From Kitasatospora sp. NBC_01287 (lineage in GTDB: Bacteria > Actinomycetota > Actinomycetes > Streptomycetales > Streptomycetaceae): a stretch of 64,000 bases of DNA. The DNA lies in the NCBI RefSeq assembly GCF_026340565.1, contig NZ_JAPEPB010000001.1:5122501-5186500 (forward strand), read 5' to 3'. Position 1 is the stretch's first letter. Each line of letters begins with the position of its first letter. The position numbers and the translations under genes were made by a program. Under the pieces are notes generated by a model. The model ran no database searches. It was not told the DNA's origin and worked only from the letters and a program-made list of their open reading frames with translations. This document shows, in pieces, positions 8,413-17,720 of the stretch.

Positions 8413-9243
8413 CTACACCAGGACGGTCGGCCGCCGGTCGGCCCGGGCGGCCCAGCGGCCGTCCTCCCGGGTGATCCGGATCGGGTGGTCGAAGCAGGCG
8501 CTGACCAGCTCGGTGGTGACGATCTCGGCCACCGGGCCGCGCGCCACGCACTCGCCCTCGCGCAGCAGCAGCGCGTGCGTGGTGCTGCTGGGCAGCTCCT
8601 CCAGGTGGTGGGTGACCAGCACGCTGGCCAGCTCCGGGTGCCGTTCGCGCAGCTCGTCCAGGCTGCTCAGCAGTTGCTCACGGGCCGTCAGATCGAGTCC
8701 GGTGGCGGGCTCGTCGAGCAGCAGCAGGCGCGGCTGGGGCATCAGCGCGCGGGCGATCAGGGTCCGGCCGCGCTCGCCCTGCGAGAGGGTGGTCCAGGCG
8801 GCCCCGGCCCGGCGGGTCATCCCGAGGGTGGCGATCAGCTCGTCGGCGTGGGCGAGTTGCTCGGTGCTGGGCTCGCGGTGCAGGTCGGGCTCGATGGTGT
8901 TGGTCAGTCCGGTCAGCACCACCTCGCGGACCGTCAGCGGTGAGCGCAGCGGGTGGCGGGGGTTCACGTGGCCCAGGTGCGCGCGCAGTTCGCGGATGTC
9001 CACCCGGCCCAGCTGGCGGCCGAGGACCCGCACCACGCCCCTGGTGGGGTGGGAGACCGCGCCGAGCAGGCCCAGCAGGGTGCTCTTGCCGGCACCGTTG
9101 GCGCCGAGCACGGCCCAGTGCTCGCCGGGCTCGATGGTCAGGGAGACGGAGCGCAGCAGGTAGCGGCCGTCGCGCACCACGTCGACCTCCTCGGCGTGCA
9201 GCAGCGGGCCGTGCGGTGCCGGGTCGGTGGCGGCGGCGGTCAT
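8413..9243 (-). CDS. ABC transporter ATP-binding protein, stand-alone
   Basis: 276 residues. Walker A G-A-N-G-A-G-K-S-T, signature L-S-Q-G-E-R, Walker B L-L-L-L-D-E-P and switch H-H (VTHHLEEL). The ATG at 9241-9243 has GAGGAG upstream; earlier in-frame sequence is low-complexity. Resembles the YlmA/ModF-like single ATPases of actinobacteria. No permease gene is adjacent, so its partner and substrate are unknown. Confidence 0.85.
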   Translation of the reverse strand: MTAAATDPAPHGPLLHAEEVDVVRDGRYLLRSVSLTIEPGEHWAVLGANGAGKSTLLGLLGAVSHPTRGVVRVLGRQLGRVDIRELRAHLGHVNPRHPLRSPLTVREVVLTGLTNTIEPDLHREPSTEQLAHADELIATLGMTRRAGAAWTTLSQGERGRTLIARALMPQPRLLLLDEPATGLDLTAREQLLSSLDELRERHPELASVLVTHHLEELPSSTTHALLLREGECVARGPVAEIVTTELVSACFDHPIRITREDGRWAARADRRPTVLV

Positions 9244-9615
9244 GGGGGCACTCCTCGCAGGTCGGTGCGGGACGGGGTGGTGCGGGACGGGGTGGAGCGG
9301 CTCGGGTCGGCTCAGTGCGGGCCGGTTCAGTGCGGGTCGGCGCGGGATTCGTCGGCGGCCGGGGCAACCGGGCGGCGCCGTCCCACGTCCGTACTCACCG
9401 GGTGTCCGCACCGGGCTTCCGCGTTCGGGATCAGCACGCTAGCAGTCGTCGGCAGCGGCCTGAGGACTGTTCCAGCTGGTGGACTCCCGGGCCGCGGGCC
9501 GTCGCCGGTACCCTCTGCGGTGCCCCGGCTGGGGATGGGGCGCGGTGATACCGGATCATGGCGCGGGTGCCGGGCGCGCGGGTGGCCGGCCGACGGAGCG
9601 TGAGGAGCAGGACCA
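9244..9615. other. 372-bp gene-free divergent region
   Basis: Lies between the leftward ABC gene and the rightward kinase gene. Its left third (about 9262-9350) is an imperfect G-rich tandem repeat of units like GTGCGGGACGGGGTG followed by GGTTCAGTGCGGGTCGG. Promoters for both genes must lie here, but I cannot place them. Confidence 0.5.
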
Positions 9616-11313
9616 GTGATCGGACGAGCACTGAACGGCCGTTATGAACTGGTCGGCACCCTCGGGGTCGGCGGCATGGCCACCGTCTACCACGGCATGG
9701 ACCGGGTGCTCGGGCGGCCGGTGGCCGTCAAGGTGCTCAACAACGCCCTGGCCGAGGACCCGCGGTTCGCCGAGCGCTTCAGCCGCGAGGCCCAGCACGC
9801 CGCGATGCTGGTGCACCCGCGGATCGCCATGGTCTTCGACTCCGGGCTGGACCAGGACTCCCCGTACATCGTGATGGAGCTGGTCAGAGGCCGGTCGCTC
9901 GGCTCGGTGCTGGCCGAGCAGGGGGCGCTGCCGGTCGAGCGCGCGGTCGGGATCGCGGCTGCGGTGTGCGAGGCGCTGGAGGTCGCGCACGGGGCCGGCC
10001 TGGTGCACCGGGACATCAAGCCCGCCAATGTGATGATCACCGACGACGGCGGGGTCAAGGTCGTCGACTTCGGCATCGCCCGGGCCTCGGCCGCCGGCCA
10101 GCAGTTGACCCAGACCGCCACCGTGCTCGGCACCGCCGCCTACCTCTCGCCCGAGCAGGCCACCGCGGCCGAGGTGGACGGACGGGCCGACCTCTACGCC
10201 CTGGGCTGCGTGCTCACCGAGATGCTCACCGGACAGCCGCCGTTCATCGGCGACACGCCGGTCGGGGTCGCCTTCAAGCAGGTCACCGAGGAGCCGCCGC
10301 CGGTCAGCCTGCGCCGCCCCGACGTGCCGCCGGCCCTCGACCTGGTGGTGGCCCGGTTGCTCGCCAAGCGCCCCGCCGACCGGCCGGCCGACGCGGGCGC
10401 CGCCAGGGCCGAGCTGCTCGCGGCGGTGACGGTGGCGGGCGCGGTGGACCGCACGGCCGAGCTGCTGGCCACCTCCGCCCCGGGGGCGGACGGCGACCGG
10501 ACCACCGTGCTGCCGCCGATGACGGCCCCGCTGCCCGAGCCGCCGCCGCTGCGCGTGGGTGGGCACGGGGGCGGGAGTGGGGCTGGGCACGGGAGTGCGC
10601 ACGGGGGCGGCGCGCACACCTCGGTGATGGCGCCGCTGCCCGACTACCCGGGCAGTGGGTTCGACGCCGGCGACCGGTCCGGCGCCGGCGCCGGCGCCGA
10701 CGCTCCCGCCCGGCGCCCGCGTCGTGCCATGGCCTTGGCGCTCGGTGCGGCGGGCCTGGCGGTGGTGGGTCTGGTCGGGGCCCTGGCCTTCGCCAACTCC
10801 TCCTCCGGCAGCGCCGCCCCCACCAAGCAGAGCGCCCGTCCGCCGGCCTCCGCCACCTCCGTCGTCACCGCTCCGGTCGACCCCGCGACCCCGGCCGCCG
10901 CCCTGCCCGGCACGGCGACCGGCACCCCCGCCAAGCCGTCGCCGACGACCCCGGTCGCCGCGATCGGCGCGCTGCGCGCCGACATGGCCGCGGCCGCGCT
11001 GCCGAAGGACCGGCAGGTCCCGCTGCTGCACACGCTCGACGTCGCCTCGACGGCCGCAGCCGCGGGGCGGGCGCCGGAAGCCGTTCAGGCGCTGAAAGCG
11101 GCCCAGAAGCAGGTCCGCGACCTGGCGAAGAAGCACACGGTGGACGCGCAGACCTCCGCTTCCTGGCAGCACCGGCTCGACTCGATCATCACCTCGCTGA
11201 ACGCCCAGGGCGGCGGCAGCGCGGCGGGCGGCAACGGGGGAAACGACGGGGGCGGCAACGGGGACGGCGGTGGTGACGGCAACGGCGACAACGGTGACAG
11301 CGCGAACAACTGA
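9616..11313 (+). CDS. Ser/Thr protein kinase, membrane-anchored, no PASTA domains
   Basis: 565 residues from GTG 9616, with AGGAGCAGG upstream. The kinase domain (residues about 8-265) has a Gly-rich loop L-G-V-G-G-M-A, the lysine in V-A-V-K-V-L, H-R-D-I-K-P-A-N, D-F-G and S-P-E-Q. A Gly/Ser/His linker, one transmembrane helix (about 372-394) and an extracellular helical tail follow. The tail ends in Gly/Asn/Asp repeats. This is a PknB-type receptor kinase without the usual PASTA sensor, so its external ligand is unknown. Confidence 0.9.
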   Translation: MIGRALNGRYELVGTLGVGGMATVYHGMDRVLGRPVAVKVLNNALAEDPRFAERFSREAQHAAMLVHPRIAMVFDSGLDQDSPYIVMELVRGRSLGSVLAEQGALPVERAVGIAAAVCEALEVAHGAGLVHRDIKPANVMITDDGGVKVVDFGIARASAAGQQLTQTATVLGTAAYLSPEQATAAEVDGRADLYALGCVLTEMLTGQPPFIGDTPVGVAFKQVTEEPPPVSLRRPDVPPALDLVVARLLAKRPADRPADAGAARAELLAAVTVAGAVDRTAELLATSAPGADGDRTTVLPPMTAPLPEPPPLRVGGHGGGSGAGHGSAHGGGAHTSVMAPLPDYPGSGFDAGDRSGAGAGADAPARRPRRAMALALGAAGLAVVGLVGALAFANSSSGSAAPTKQSARPPASATSVVTAPVDPATPAAALPGTATGTPAKPSPTTPVAAIGALRADMAAAALPKDRQVPLLHTLDVASTAAAAGRAPEAVQALKAAQKQVRDLAKKHTVDAQTSASWQHRLDSIITSLNAQGGGSAAGGNGGNDGGGNGDGGGDGNGDNGDSANN

Positions 11314-11320
11314 CCGAACG

Positions 11321-11992
11321 TCAGATGGCTGACACGGTCGGCCCGGTGAAGGTGCGCCGCGAGGCGTCCTCCTGGGCCAGTCGCCGCAGGGTGGCGAGCA
11401 GCGCGTCGCCCAGCACCGTCCCGAGCACCGCGCCCTCCACCCGGCCGTCCGGGTCCGGGCGGCGGCCGACCAGGGCCAACTCGGCGGCGGCCAGCCGCTC
11501 GGCGGCCGTCGCGTACTCGTCGAGCAGGTCGAGCAGGTCGGGGTGGCCCAGCTCGTGCAGGGTGCGGATCAGCCGCGCGAGCGAGGTGCGGGCCGGAGCG
11601 TCCTCCCGCACCTGCCAACCGTGCGCCGCCACCCAGGCGTTCGCCGCGCCGACCGCCTCGCGCCAGGCGGGATCGTCTGTCTCGGCCGGTGCGGTGGCTT
11701 CCACCGCGTCGCCACGGGCCGGGGCGATGGCCCGCTGCGCGATGCCCAGGGTGGCGTGCAGCGAGACCTCGGGGGAGTCCAGCGCGCCGAGCACGTCGCG
11801 GGCGGCGGCGATGGAGAGCCCGCCGACGTCCAGCAGGGCGCGCACCAGCTTGAGCCGGCGCACATGCCGCTCGCCGTACTGCGCCTGGTTCGGACAGGTC
11901 AACTCGCCGGCCGGGAGCAGGCCCTCGCGCAGGTAGTACTTGATCGTGGGCACCGGGACCCCGGTGTGCCGGCTCAGCTCCCCGACGCGCAC
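11321..11992 (-). CDS. MerR-family regulator
   Basis: 223 residues. N-terminal MerR helix-turn-helix (M-R-V-G-E-L-S-R-H-T-G-V, then I-K-Y-Y-L-R-E-G-L-L) followed by a coiled coil and a helical C-terminal domain of unknown ligand. No Cys cluster, so not an obvious metal sensor. Converges with the kinase gene across 7 bp and diverges from the MmcQ-like gene over 180 bp. Confidence 0.85.
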   Translation of the reverse strand: MRVGELSRHTGVPVPTIKYYLREGLLPAGELTCPNQAQYGERHVRRLKLVRALLDVGGLSIAAARDVLGALDSPEVSLHATLGIAQRAIAPARGDAVEATAPAETDDPAWREAVGAANAWVAAHGWQVREDAPARTSLARLIRTLHELGHPDLLDLLDEYATAAERLAAAELALVGRRPDPDGRVEGAVLGTVLGDALLATLRRLAQEDASRRTFTGPTVSAI

Positions 11993-12172
11993 AGGCCGCT
12001 CTCCTCTCCCGCCCTGGAGCAGCGGTGATGCCGGTGAAGCACCACCCTAGGCGCCCCGCGGGTGCGGCAGCCAGACCTCTCCCGAACCTGACTGTCGGTC
12101 AGCTGTGGCACCATGCCCGCCGAGGGGTGCGCCGTCGGGCGGTGCACCGGGACGCGGACGAGGGTGGGCGCG

Positions 12173-13165
12173 ATGGCGACGGTCGAGCAGGTCCGGGCGT
12201 TGGCGGCGGTGCTGCCGCGGACCGAGGAGCACCTGATCCGGGACCAGGTGAAGTTCCGCGTCGGCCGGCTCGTCTACCTGGCGCTGTCGCCGGACGAGAC
12301 GCTGCTCGGCTTCGCCTGCCCGAAGGAGGAGCGGCCGATGCTGCTGGCCGCCGCCCCCGAGACCTTCCTGCCCCCGCTGCCCTCGGACGAGCGCTACAAC
12401 TGGCTGCGCCTGCGGCTGGCCGTGGTGGAGGAGGCCGAACTCCGCGAGATCGTCGAGGCGGCCTGGCGGATGGTGGTCCCCAAGCGAGTGGCCGCCGAGC
12501 ACGCTGCCGAACGCGCGGCGGCCGATCTCGTCCCGGGGCCGAGTCTGGCCCAACTGCGCTCGGCCGCGGCCGTCTTCGCGGGCTACGGCGTCGATTCCGG
12601 GTGGCAACGCTGGGCGGCGGCCACCGGCTCCGGGTCCGACCTGGCAGCGGCCGAGCACCGGGCGGCGCTGCACCGCTGGCTCAACTCCTGGGGCTGCCGG
12701 ATCCGTTATCCGCGCCCGGGTGAGCCCGACCTGTTCGACGCGGCACTCGCCGCCTGGTGGACCGAGCACGGTGCGAGTCTCCCCGAACAGGGCGTCGCCA
12801 TCAGTAATCTGACGGACCATCAGATCTCGGCGCTGGCGACCGCCTACGCCGAGCTCGCCGCCCTGCGCGTCTCGCCCGCCCGCACCCTGGGCCCGACCGC
12901 CGCCGCCAAGGCGCTCTACGCGCTGCGCCCGGCCGCCGTGATGCCCTGGGACGCGGCGATCGCCACCCGCCTGCACGGCGCCCGCGACGGCGCGGCCTTC
13001 CACCGCCACCTGCGCTGCGGCCGGGCCTGGGCGCGCGCGGTGCTCGCCGAGTCCGGCCTCGCGGAGGCCGAGCTGCCGGCCGCGCTGGGGCGGCCCACGG
13101 TCCCGCTGGCCAAGGTCCTGGACGACTACCTGTACGTGACGATCACCGCCGCGGCGGCGGGCTGA
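12173..13165 (+). CDS. MmcQ/YjbR-like protein fused to an unknown helical domain
   Basis: 330 residues from ATG 12173 (GAGGG upstream). Residues 1-115 match MmcQ/YjbR proteins (ATVEQVRALAAVLPRTEEH ... FRVGRLVYLAL ... AWRMVVPKR), which have a double-wing DNA-binding-like fold. Residues about 125-330 are an extra domain of unknown family containing W-R-W-type aromatic residues and a conserved-looking P-W-D-A-A-I-A. Family members are normally about 120 residues, so this is a fusion. Function unknown. Confidence 0.7.
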   Translation: MATVEQVRALAAVLPRTEEHLIRDQVKFRVGRLVYLALSPDETLLGFACPKEERPMLLAAAPETFLPPLPSDERYNWLRLRLAVVEEAELREIVEAAWRMVVPKRVAAEHAAERAAADLVPGPSLAQLRSAAAVFAGYGVDSGWQRWAAATGSGSDLAAAEHRAALHRWLNSWGCRIRYPRPGEPDLFDAALAAWWTEHGASLPEQGVAISNLTDHQISALATAYAELAALRVSPARTLGPTAAAKALYALRPAAVMPWDAAIATRLHGARDGAAFHRHLRCGRAWARAVLAESGLAEAELPAALGRPTVPLAKVLDDYLYVTITAAAAG

Positions 13166-13181
13166 GGCGGCCCGCCGCCGC
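13151..13181. terminator. Hairpin overlapping the end of the MmcQ fusion gene
   Basis: GCGGCGGCGGG and CCCGCCGCCGC form an 11-bp perfect stem around a 9-nt loop. It lies between two convergent genes. Confidence 0.6.
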
Positions 13182-13199
13182 GTGCCGGCCCCGCGACCG

Positions 13200-13859
13200 C
13201 TACTGCCTGCTGCCGCAGCCGGGGCAGAAGGCGGCGCCCTCCGGCACCGCTGCCTGGCAGCCGGCGCAGTTGGCCGGCGAGGCGAGCTTGAAGCCGCAGC
13301 CGGCGCAGAAGGCGCCGCCGTGCGTCTCGGCGTTGCACTGCGGGCAGACCAGCTGGCGCTCGGTGGTCACGTCGTAGGCCTGTGCCGCCTGCTGGCCCGC
13401 CGCGTAGGCGCGCTGGCTGACCTCCTCGTTGAGCCCGCGCCGGCGGGCCGCCTCGGCCTCGGCCGCGGTGTCCGGCGCGCAGCCCTGGCACAGGCCCTGG
13501 GCCGGGTTCCAGCAGTTGTCGCAGACGTGCTGGGTGCACCGGGCGCAGCGGTGGAAGTGGTTCTGCGCGCTGGCGATGGCCCGCTCGAAGGCCGCGTCCT
13601 TGGCATGCCCCCAACTCGCGCCCGCGAGGCCGTCGGCGGCGTTGCTGATGGTGTTGCCGTTGCCGCCCAGCAGGCTCCAGGCCGCGCCGACGCCCTTGCT
13701 GACCCAGCCCGCCGCCCGCCCGGTGTTGAACGCCTCGAAGGGCGAACGCCAGGTGTCGTAGCAGCGCTGGCAGTTGAACTCGAACTGGAAGCCCGCGCCG
13801 GTGCCGTACTGCTCGCACAGGTCGCGGGAGTTGTTGGTGAAGTAGATCTCGGTGCTCAC
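13200..13859 (-). CDS. Zinc-ribbon protein
   Basis: 219 residues from GTG 13857-13859. It contains at least six CxxC pairs: C-Q-R-C near residue 27, C-A-R-C and C-D-N-C in the middle, C-Q-G-C, then C-P-Q-C, C-A-G-C, C-A-G-C and C-P-G-C at the end. The last two form a double zinc-ribbon. A helical Ala-rich segment separates the modules. No enzymatic motif; probably a zinc-stabilised protein- or nucleic-acid-binding factor. Divergent from the histidine kinase gene. Confidence 0.7.
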   Translation of the reverse strand: MSTEIYFTNNSRDLCEQYGTGAGFQFEFNCQRCYDTWRSPFEAFNTGRAAGWVSKGVGAAWSLLGGNGNTISNAADGLAGASWGHAKDAAFERAIASAQNHFHRCARCTQHVCDNCWNPAQGLCQGCAPDTAAEAEAARRRGLNEEVSQRAYAAGQQAAQAYDVTTERQLVCPQCNAETHGGAFCAGCGFKLASPANCAGCQAAVPEGAAFCPGCGSRQ

Positions 13860-14031
13860 TGGTGGGTCCCCCCAGGGTGGTTCGTGTCGACGCGTCGGCC
13901 AGCCGTACGACGTCACTCGCCGCCCGGTGGTTCTCGGTCCCGAAGGGTGCCACGTCAGCCCGGCTGAACGGAAGCCTTGCTGACCGCTGTTCACCTGCCC
14001 GTTTCCCGTCGCCGGCCCGGCCGGCCACCGA

Positions 14032-14074
14032 ACCGGCCCGGCTGGTCACGGCCACCGGCCCGGCTGGTCACGGC
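14032..14074. repeat. 21-bp tandem duplication upstream of the kinase gene
   Basis: ACCGGCCCGGCTGGTCACGG-C occurs at 14032-14052 and 14054-14074 (period 22), 29 bp before the histidine kinase ATG. It could be a repeated operator or simple slippage. Confidence 0.8.
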
Positions 14075-14102
14075 GCCGGCCCGGTTCCCTATGCTGCCAG
14101 TC

Positions 14103-15290
14103 ATGGTGAGTGAGCGGGTGGCCCGTGCCGAGGCCCGGGCCCAGCAACGACGCGACGGCCACACGGCCCGGCTGCGCCCGCTCGGCTGGCTGCTGCTGGC
14201 CGGGGTGGCGATCTCCAGCTGGACCAGCGCGTACCCGCCGGGGCTGTCCGGGCGCCGACTGGTCGTCAGCCTGGTGCTGCTCTGGTACGCCGTCGCGATG
14301 TCGGTGGTCGGCACCGGGCACCCGCCTCGCCTCGCGCCCAGGACACGGCTGGTCCTGGCGGTCCTCGCCTGCGTGCCCGCGGTGCTGCTCACCGCGCTGG
14401 AGCCGTACGGCACCCTCAACGTGCTGCCGGTCTCGGGCGTCGTGATGACCTGCTTCATCCGGCTGGAACCCCGCCCGGCGCTGATCATCGGCGGGAGCAC
14501 CACGCTGGCGCTCGCCGTGGTGATGGCACTGACGGCGGACTTCCCGCTGGAGGCGGCCAGTGCCGCGGTGCTGCTCTGCGTGGTGCTGGCCGTCACCGCC
14601 CAGCTGCTGCGCACCAGTCGGGCCAGCCACGACCGCACCGAGCTGCTGCTCGCCGAGCTGGAGGACGCCCGCGAGGCGGAGACCAGGGCGGCGGCCGGTG
14701 CCGAGCGGGCCCGGATCGCCCGTGAGCTGCACGACGTGCTGGCCCAGTCGCTCTCCGCCCTGGCCATCCAGTTGGAGGGGGCCCGCAAGATCGCCGAGCG
14801 CGATCAGGCCGGCCCGCTGCTCCAGCAGATCATCGGCCGCTCGGTCGAGTTGACCAGGGAGGGCCTGGACGAGGCCCGGCAGGCCGTCGGCGCGCTGCGC
14901 GGCGACCGGCTGCCGGACCTGGCCGACCTGGCCTCGCTGGTCGAGCGCAGCGGCCGGGACCTGCGGCTCGACGTGGCCCTCGAAGTGCGGGGCGCCGAGC
15001 GGGTCTGCGAGTCGCAGGCCGGGTTCGCGCTCTACCGCGGGGTGCAGGAGGCGCTGACCAATGTGGCCCGCTACGCGAGCGGCTCGCGCGCCGAAGTGGC
15101 GCTGGAGTACCGTCCCGACCGGGTGGTGCTCACCGTCGCCAACACCGCCGGCACGCTCGCGGCCGAGGCGTCGGGCGGCGGCGGCAACGGCCTGCGCGGG
15201 ATGCGCGAGCGGATCGAACGGGTCGGCGGCGCCGCCGGAGCGGGGCCGACCCCGAGCGGCTGGCTGGTCACGATGGAGGTTCCGGCATGA
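14103..15290 (+). CDS. Sensor histidine kinase (HisKA_3, NarL-type system)
   Basis: 395 residues from ATG 14103. About six membrane segments in residues 20-165, a coiled-coil linker, then the HisKA_3 phospho-acceptor R-I-A-R-E-L-H-D-V-L and a HATPase domain (ALTNVARYASGS; GNGLRGMRERI). The next gene overlaps by 4 bp and encodes the response regulator. The signal is unknown. Confidence 0.9.
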   Translation: MVSERVARAEARAQQRRDGHTARLRPLGWLLLAGVAISSWTSAYPPGLSGRRLVVSLVLLWYAVAMSVVGTGHPPRLAPRTRLVLAVLACVPAVLLTALEPYGTLNVLPVSGVVMTCFIRLEPRPALIIGGSTTLALAVVMALTADFPLEAASAAVLLCVVLAVTAQLLRTSRASHDRTELLLAELEDAREAETRAAAGAERARIARELHDVLAQSLSALAIQLEGARKIAERDQAGPLLQQIIGRSVELTREGLDEARQAVGALRGDRLPDLADLASLVERSGRDLRLDVALEVRGAERVCESQAGFALYRGVQEALTNVARYASGSRAEVALEYRPDRVVLTVANTAGTLAAEASGGGGNGLRGMRERIERVGGAAGAGPTPSGWLVTMEVPA

Positions 15291-16030
15291 GCGTTCCCGA
15301 GCCGCGCGCGGCGGAAGGGCGGCAGGTGATCCGCCTGGTGATCGCCGACGACCAGCGGGTCACCCGCGAGGGGCTGGCCCTGCTGGTGGGGCTGAACGAG
15401 GGCATGGAGGTGGTCGCGCTGGCCGCCGACGGCGCCCAGGCGGTCGCCGCCGCCCTGGAGCACCGGCCGGACGTGGTGCTGATGGACCTGTCGATGCCGG
15501 TGCTGGACGGCACCGCCGCCACCGCGGCGCTCGCCGAGCAGCTGCCGGACACGCCCGTGCTGGTGCTGACCACCTACGCGGACGACGCCTCGGTCTTCCC
15601 CGCGCTGCGGGCCGGCGCCAGGGGCTACCTGACCAAGGACGCCGACTCGGACCGGATCGAGGCCGGGATCCGGGCGGTGCACGCCGGGCAGACCTTCCTG
15701 GACCCGGTGGTCCAGCAGCGGCTGGTCGACGCGGCTCTGGCCGCCGCCACCCCCTTGCCTTCCCCGGTCGCCGCCGCCTCGCCCACCGCGCCCGCCGCGC
15801 CACCCGCGTCCCCGCCCGCCGAACTGCTGACGGAGCGTGAGCGCGAGGTGCTGGTGCTGATCGCGCAGGGGCTGAGCAACGGGGAGATCGCCGCGCGCCT
15901 CTACCTGGGCCAGGCCACGGTCAAGTCGCACGTCAACCGGATCTTCGCCAAGACCGGCGCCCGGGACCGGGCCCAGGCGGTCCGCTACGCGTACCGGGTC
16001 GGGCTGGTCCCCGCGGAGGACGGCGGCTGA
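15287..16030 (+). CDS. NarL/LuxR-type response regulator
   Basis: 247 residues. Receiver domain with D-D at the start (IADDQRVTREG), the phospho-acceptor in V-V-L-M-D-L-S-M-P and the K in L-T-K-D. A Pro/Ala linker leads to a LuxR helix-turn-helix (LTEREREVLVLIAQG ... VKSHVNRI). Translationally coupled to the kinase. Its 3' end overlaps the convergent membrane-protein gene by 46 bp. Confidence 0.92.
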   Translation: MSVPEPRAAEGRQVIRLVIADDQRVTREGLALLVGLNEGMEVVALAADGAQAVAAALEHRPDVVLMDLSMPVLDGTAATAALAEQLPDTPVLVLTTYADDASVFPALRAGARGYLTKDADSDRIEAGIRAVHAGQTFLDPVVQQRLVDAALAAATPLPSPVAAASPTAPAAPPASPPAELLTEREREVLVLIAQGLSNGEIAARLYLGQATVKSHVNRIFAKTGARDRAQAVRYAYRVGLVPAEDGG

Positions 16031-17298
16031 CCGTCGCTCGGCCCCTGGCCGTCGCCGTCCCCGTCCCCTTCCCCGCGCCCGCTCCCGTACCCGCCGACGG
16101 CCTCGCCCGGCTCGTCGAGGAACTCCAGCACCGCCAGCACCACCAGCAGGGCGACCGCCAGCCAGAGCACCGTGCCCGCCGTCGGGTAGCCCCGGAGCAG
16201 CAGGACGACCACCGCCACCAGCACCGCCGCCCACCCGAGCCAGGCCTTGAAGCGGTGGGTGAACCGCCCCACCGCGCCCAGCCGCAGCCCCAGCCGCTCG
16301 GCCGCCTGCCGGACCGCGCCCAGCCCCGCCTGCCACAGCCCGCGCACCGTCCGGGCCTGGCGGCCCCGGCCGGTCAGCCAGGCGCCGAGCGCGACCAGCA
16401 CGCCCAGCACCACCACGGTCCGCACCGAGCTGCGCAGGAACCGGGCCAGCGCGTCGTAGATCGCACCGGCGGCCGCCTGGTCCACCCCGGCGGTCAGCCC
16501 GTCCAGGTAGAAGGCCCGGAATACGTCCACCCCGATGCCGAGCACCGCCGCGCCGCCCGCGATGCCGAGCGCCGCGCCGATCACGGCCCGCCGGCGGCGC
16601 CGCGCCAGCAGTACTCCGGCCAGCGCCAGCGCCAGCGTGATCACGGGCAGCCAGAAGCCGGCCAGGTCGAGCAGCCGGAACCAGAGGCGCACCGAGCCGA
16701 CCGTGTCCGAGCTGACCAGCACGAAGTCGGTGTGCACCTCGGGGATCTGTGCGGCGAGGGGGAGGCCGCCGGCGACCAGGCCGGTCTTCACCTGGTCGAT
16801 CAGCGGGGCGAGGTCCAGGGTCACGGTGTCGCCGCTGATCCGCACCGCGCCACCGCCCTGCCCGGTCAGCGCCTTGTCCAGCGAGGCGTGGGCGGTGCGG
16901 TTCACGGCCACCCAGACGGCGGCGAACGCGTCGCTGTCCACCACCTGTGCCACCTGGCCGCGCACGAAGCCGGTCAGCCCGTCGTTCAGCGCACCGCCCA
17001 GCTGACCGAGCAGGCCGTTGAGCAGGGACTGGTCATCGGGCGCGAGCCCGTTCAGCAGCGAGTCGATCGGGAGGTACTTCATGATCTGGTCGGTCGTCAG
17101 GTTGGTGACGGCCGACCGCACCGCCGGGTCGTGGGCGAGCGGGGCCACCGTGGCCAGGTAGCGGTCGGTGTCGGTGAGCTGCGACTTCACCCAGACGGAG
17201 AGCACCCCGAGCGGAGCGAGCACGGAGGCCAGCACGATCAGCAGCACGGCGAACGCCGACTTCGACCTGCGCCGCGGGCGCTCCAGTGCGGTGCCCAT
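15985..17298 (-). CDS. Large membrane protein with extracytoplasmic domain
   Basis: 437 residues: one N-terminal membrane helix, an extracytoplasmic domain of about 165 residues (begins near VKSQLTDTDRYLATVAPLA, containing D-P-A-V-R-S-A-V), then about five further helices and a Gly/Asp-rich tail. This layout is common in uncharacterised streptomycete membrane proteins. No catalytic motif seen. Its last 46 bp overlap the convergent response-regulator gene. Confidence 0.7.
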   Translation of the reverse strand: MGTALERPRRRSKSAFAVLLIVLASVLAPLGVLSVWVKSQLTDTDRYLATVAPLAHDPAVRSAVTNLTTDQIMKYLPIDSLLNGLAPDDQSLLNGLLGQLGGALNDGLTGFVRGQVAQVVDSDAFAAVWVAVNRTAHASLDKALTGQGGGAVRISGDTVTLDLAPLIDQVKTGLVAGGLPLAAQIPEVHTDFVLVSSDTVGSVRLWFRLLDLAGFWLPVITLALALAGVLLARRRRRAVIGAALGIAGGAAVLGIGVDVFRAFYLDGLTAGVDQAAAGAIYDALARFLRSSVRTVVVLGVLVALGAWLTGRGRQARTVRGLWQAGLGAVRQAAERLGLRLGAVGRFTHRFKAWLGWAAVLVAVVVLLLRGYPTAGTVLWLAVALLVVLAVLEFLDEPGEAVGGYGSGRGEGDGDGDGQGPSDGQPPSSAGTSPTRYA

Positions 17299-17388
17299 CC
17301 GCCGTCACCTCCGGTAGCCGCTGTCAGATCAGCAGATACCAGGACAGAGGGGGCGGCCAGTCGGCGGCCGAACGGCCCCGGACACGTC

Positions 17389-17432
17389 GAAGCCCCTGAC
17401 AGGCCGTCCGCGGACGGCCTGTCAGGGGCTTC
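17389..17432. terminator. Perfect 44-bp palindrome, terminator
   Basis: Two 22-nt arms, GAAGCCCCTGACAGGCCGTC-CG and its exact complement, without a loop. It lies 15 bp beyond the tatA stop codon, so it most likely ends tatA transcription. Confidence 0.85.
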
Positions 17433-17447
17433 GGAAACCGCTCGGAA

Positions 17448-17720
17448 TCAGGCGGTGGTGTTCGACTTGGAGGTCTCGTCGGCCTTGGTGACGGTGACCG
17501 GCTCGACCGCGGGCCGCGGCTGCTCGGCGGCCGTGGAGTTGGCCGTGGTGTCGGTCGCCGGGGTGTCGTCCTCGCGCATGGCCTTGGTCTCGGCCTTCAG
17601 GATGCGCATGGACTTGCCCAGGCCTCGGGCCATCTCCGGCAGCTTCTTGGAGCCGAACAGGAGGATGACGACAGCCAGCACCACCAGGAGGTGCCAGGGC
17701 TCCAGACCGTTGCGGAACAT
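17448..17720 (-). CDS. tatA: TatA/TatE-type twin-arginine translocase subunit, orphan
   Basis: 90 residues from ATG 17718-17720. Short N-terminus, one membrane helix (LLVVLAVVILLFGSKKLPE), the family F-G-x-x-K-L-P hinge and an amphipathic helix (MARGLGKSMRILKAE), followed by an acidic/Thr-rich tail. It would act in the cytoplasmic membrane as a pore-forming subunit of the Tat pathway. No tatC nearby; streptomycetes often scatter several tatA copies. Confidence 0.9.
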   Translation of the reverse strand: MFRNGLEPWHLLVVLAVVILLFGSKKLPEMARGLGKSMRILKAETKAMREDDTPATDTTANSTAAEQPRPAVEPVTVTKADETSKSNTTA

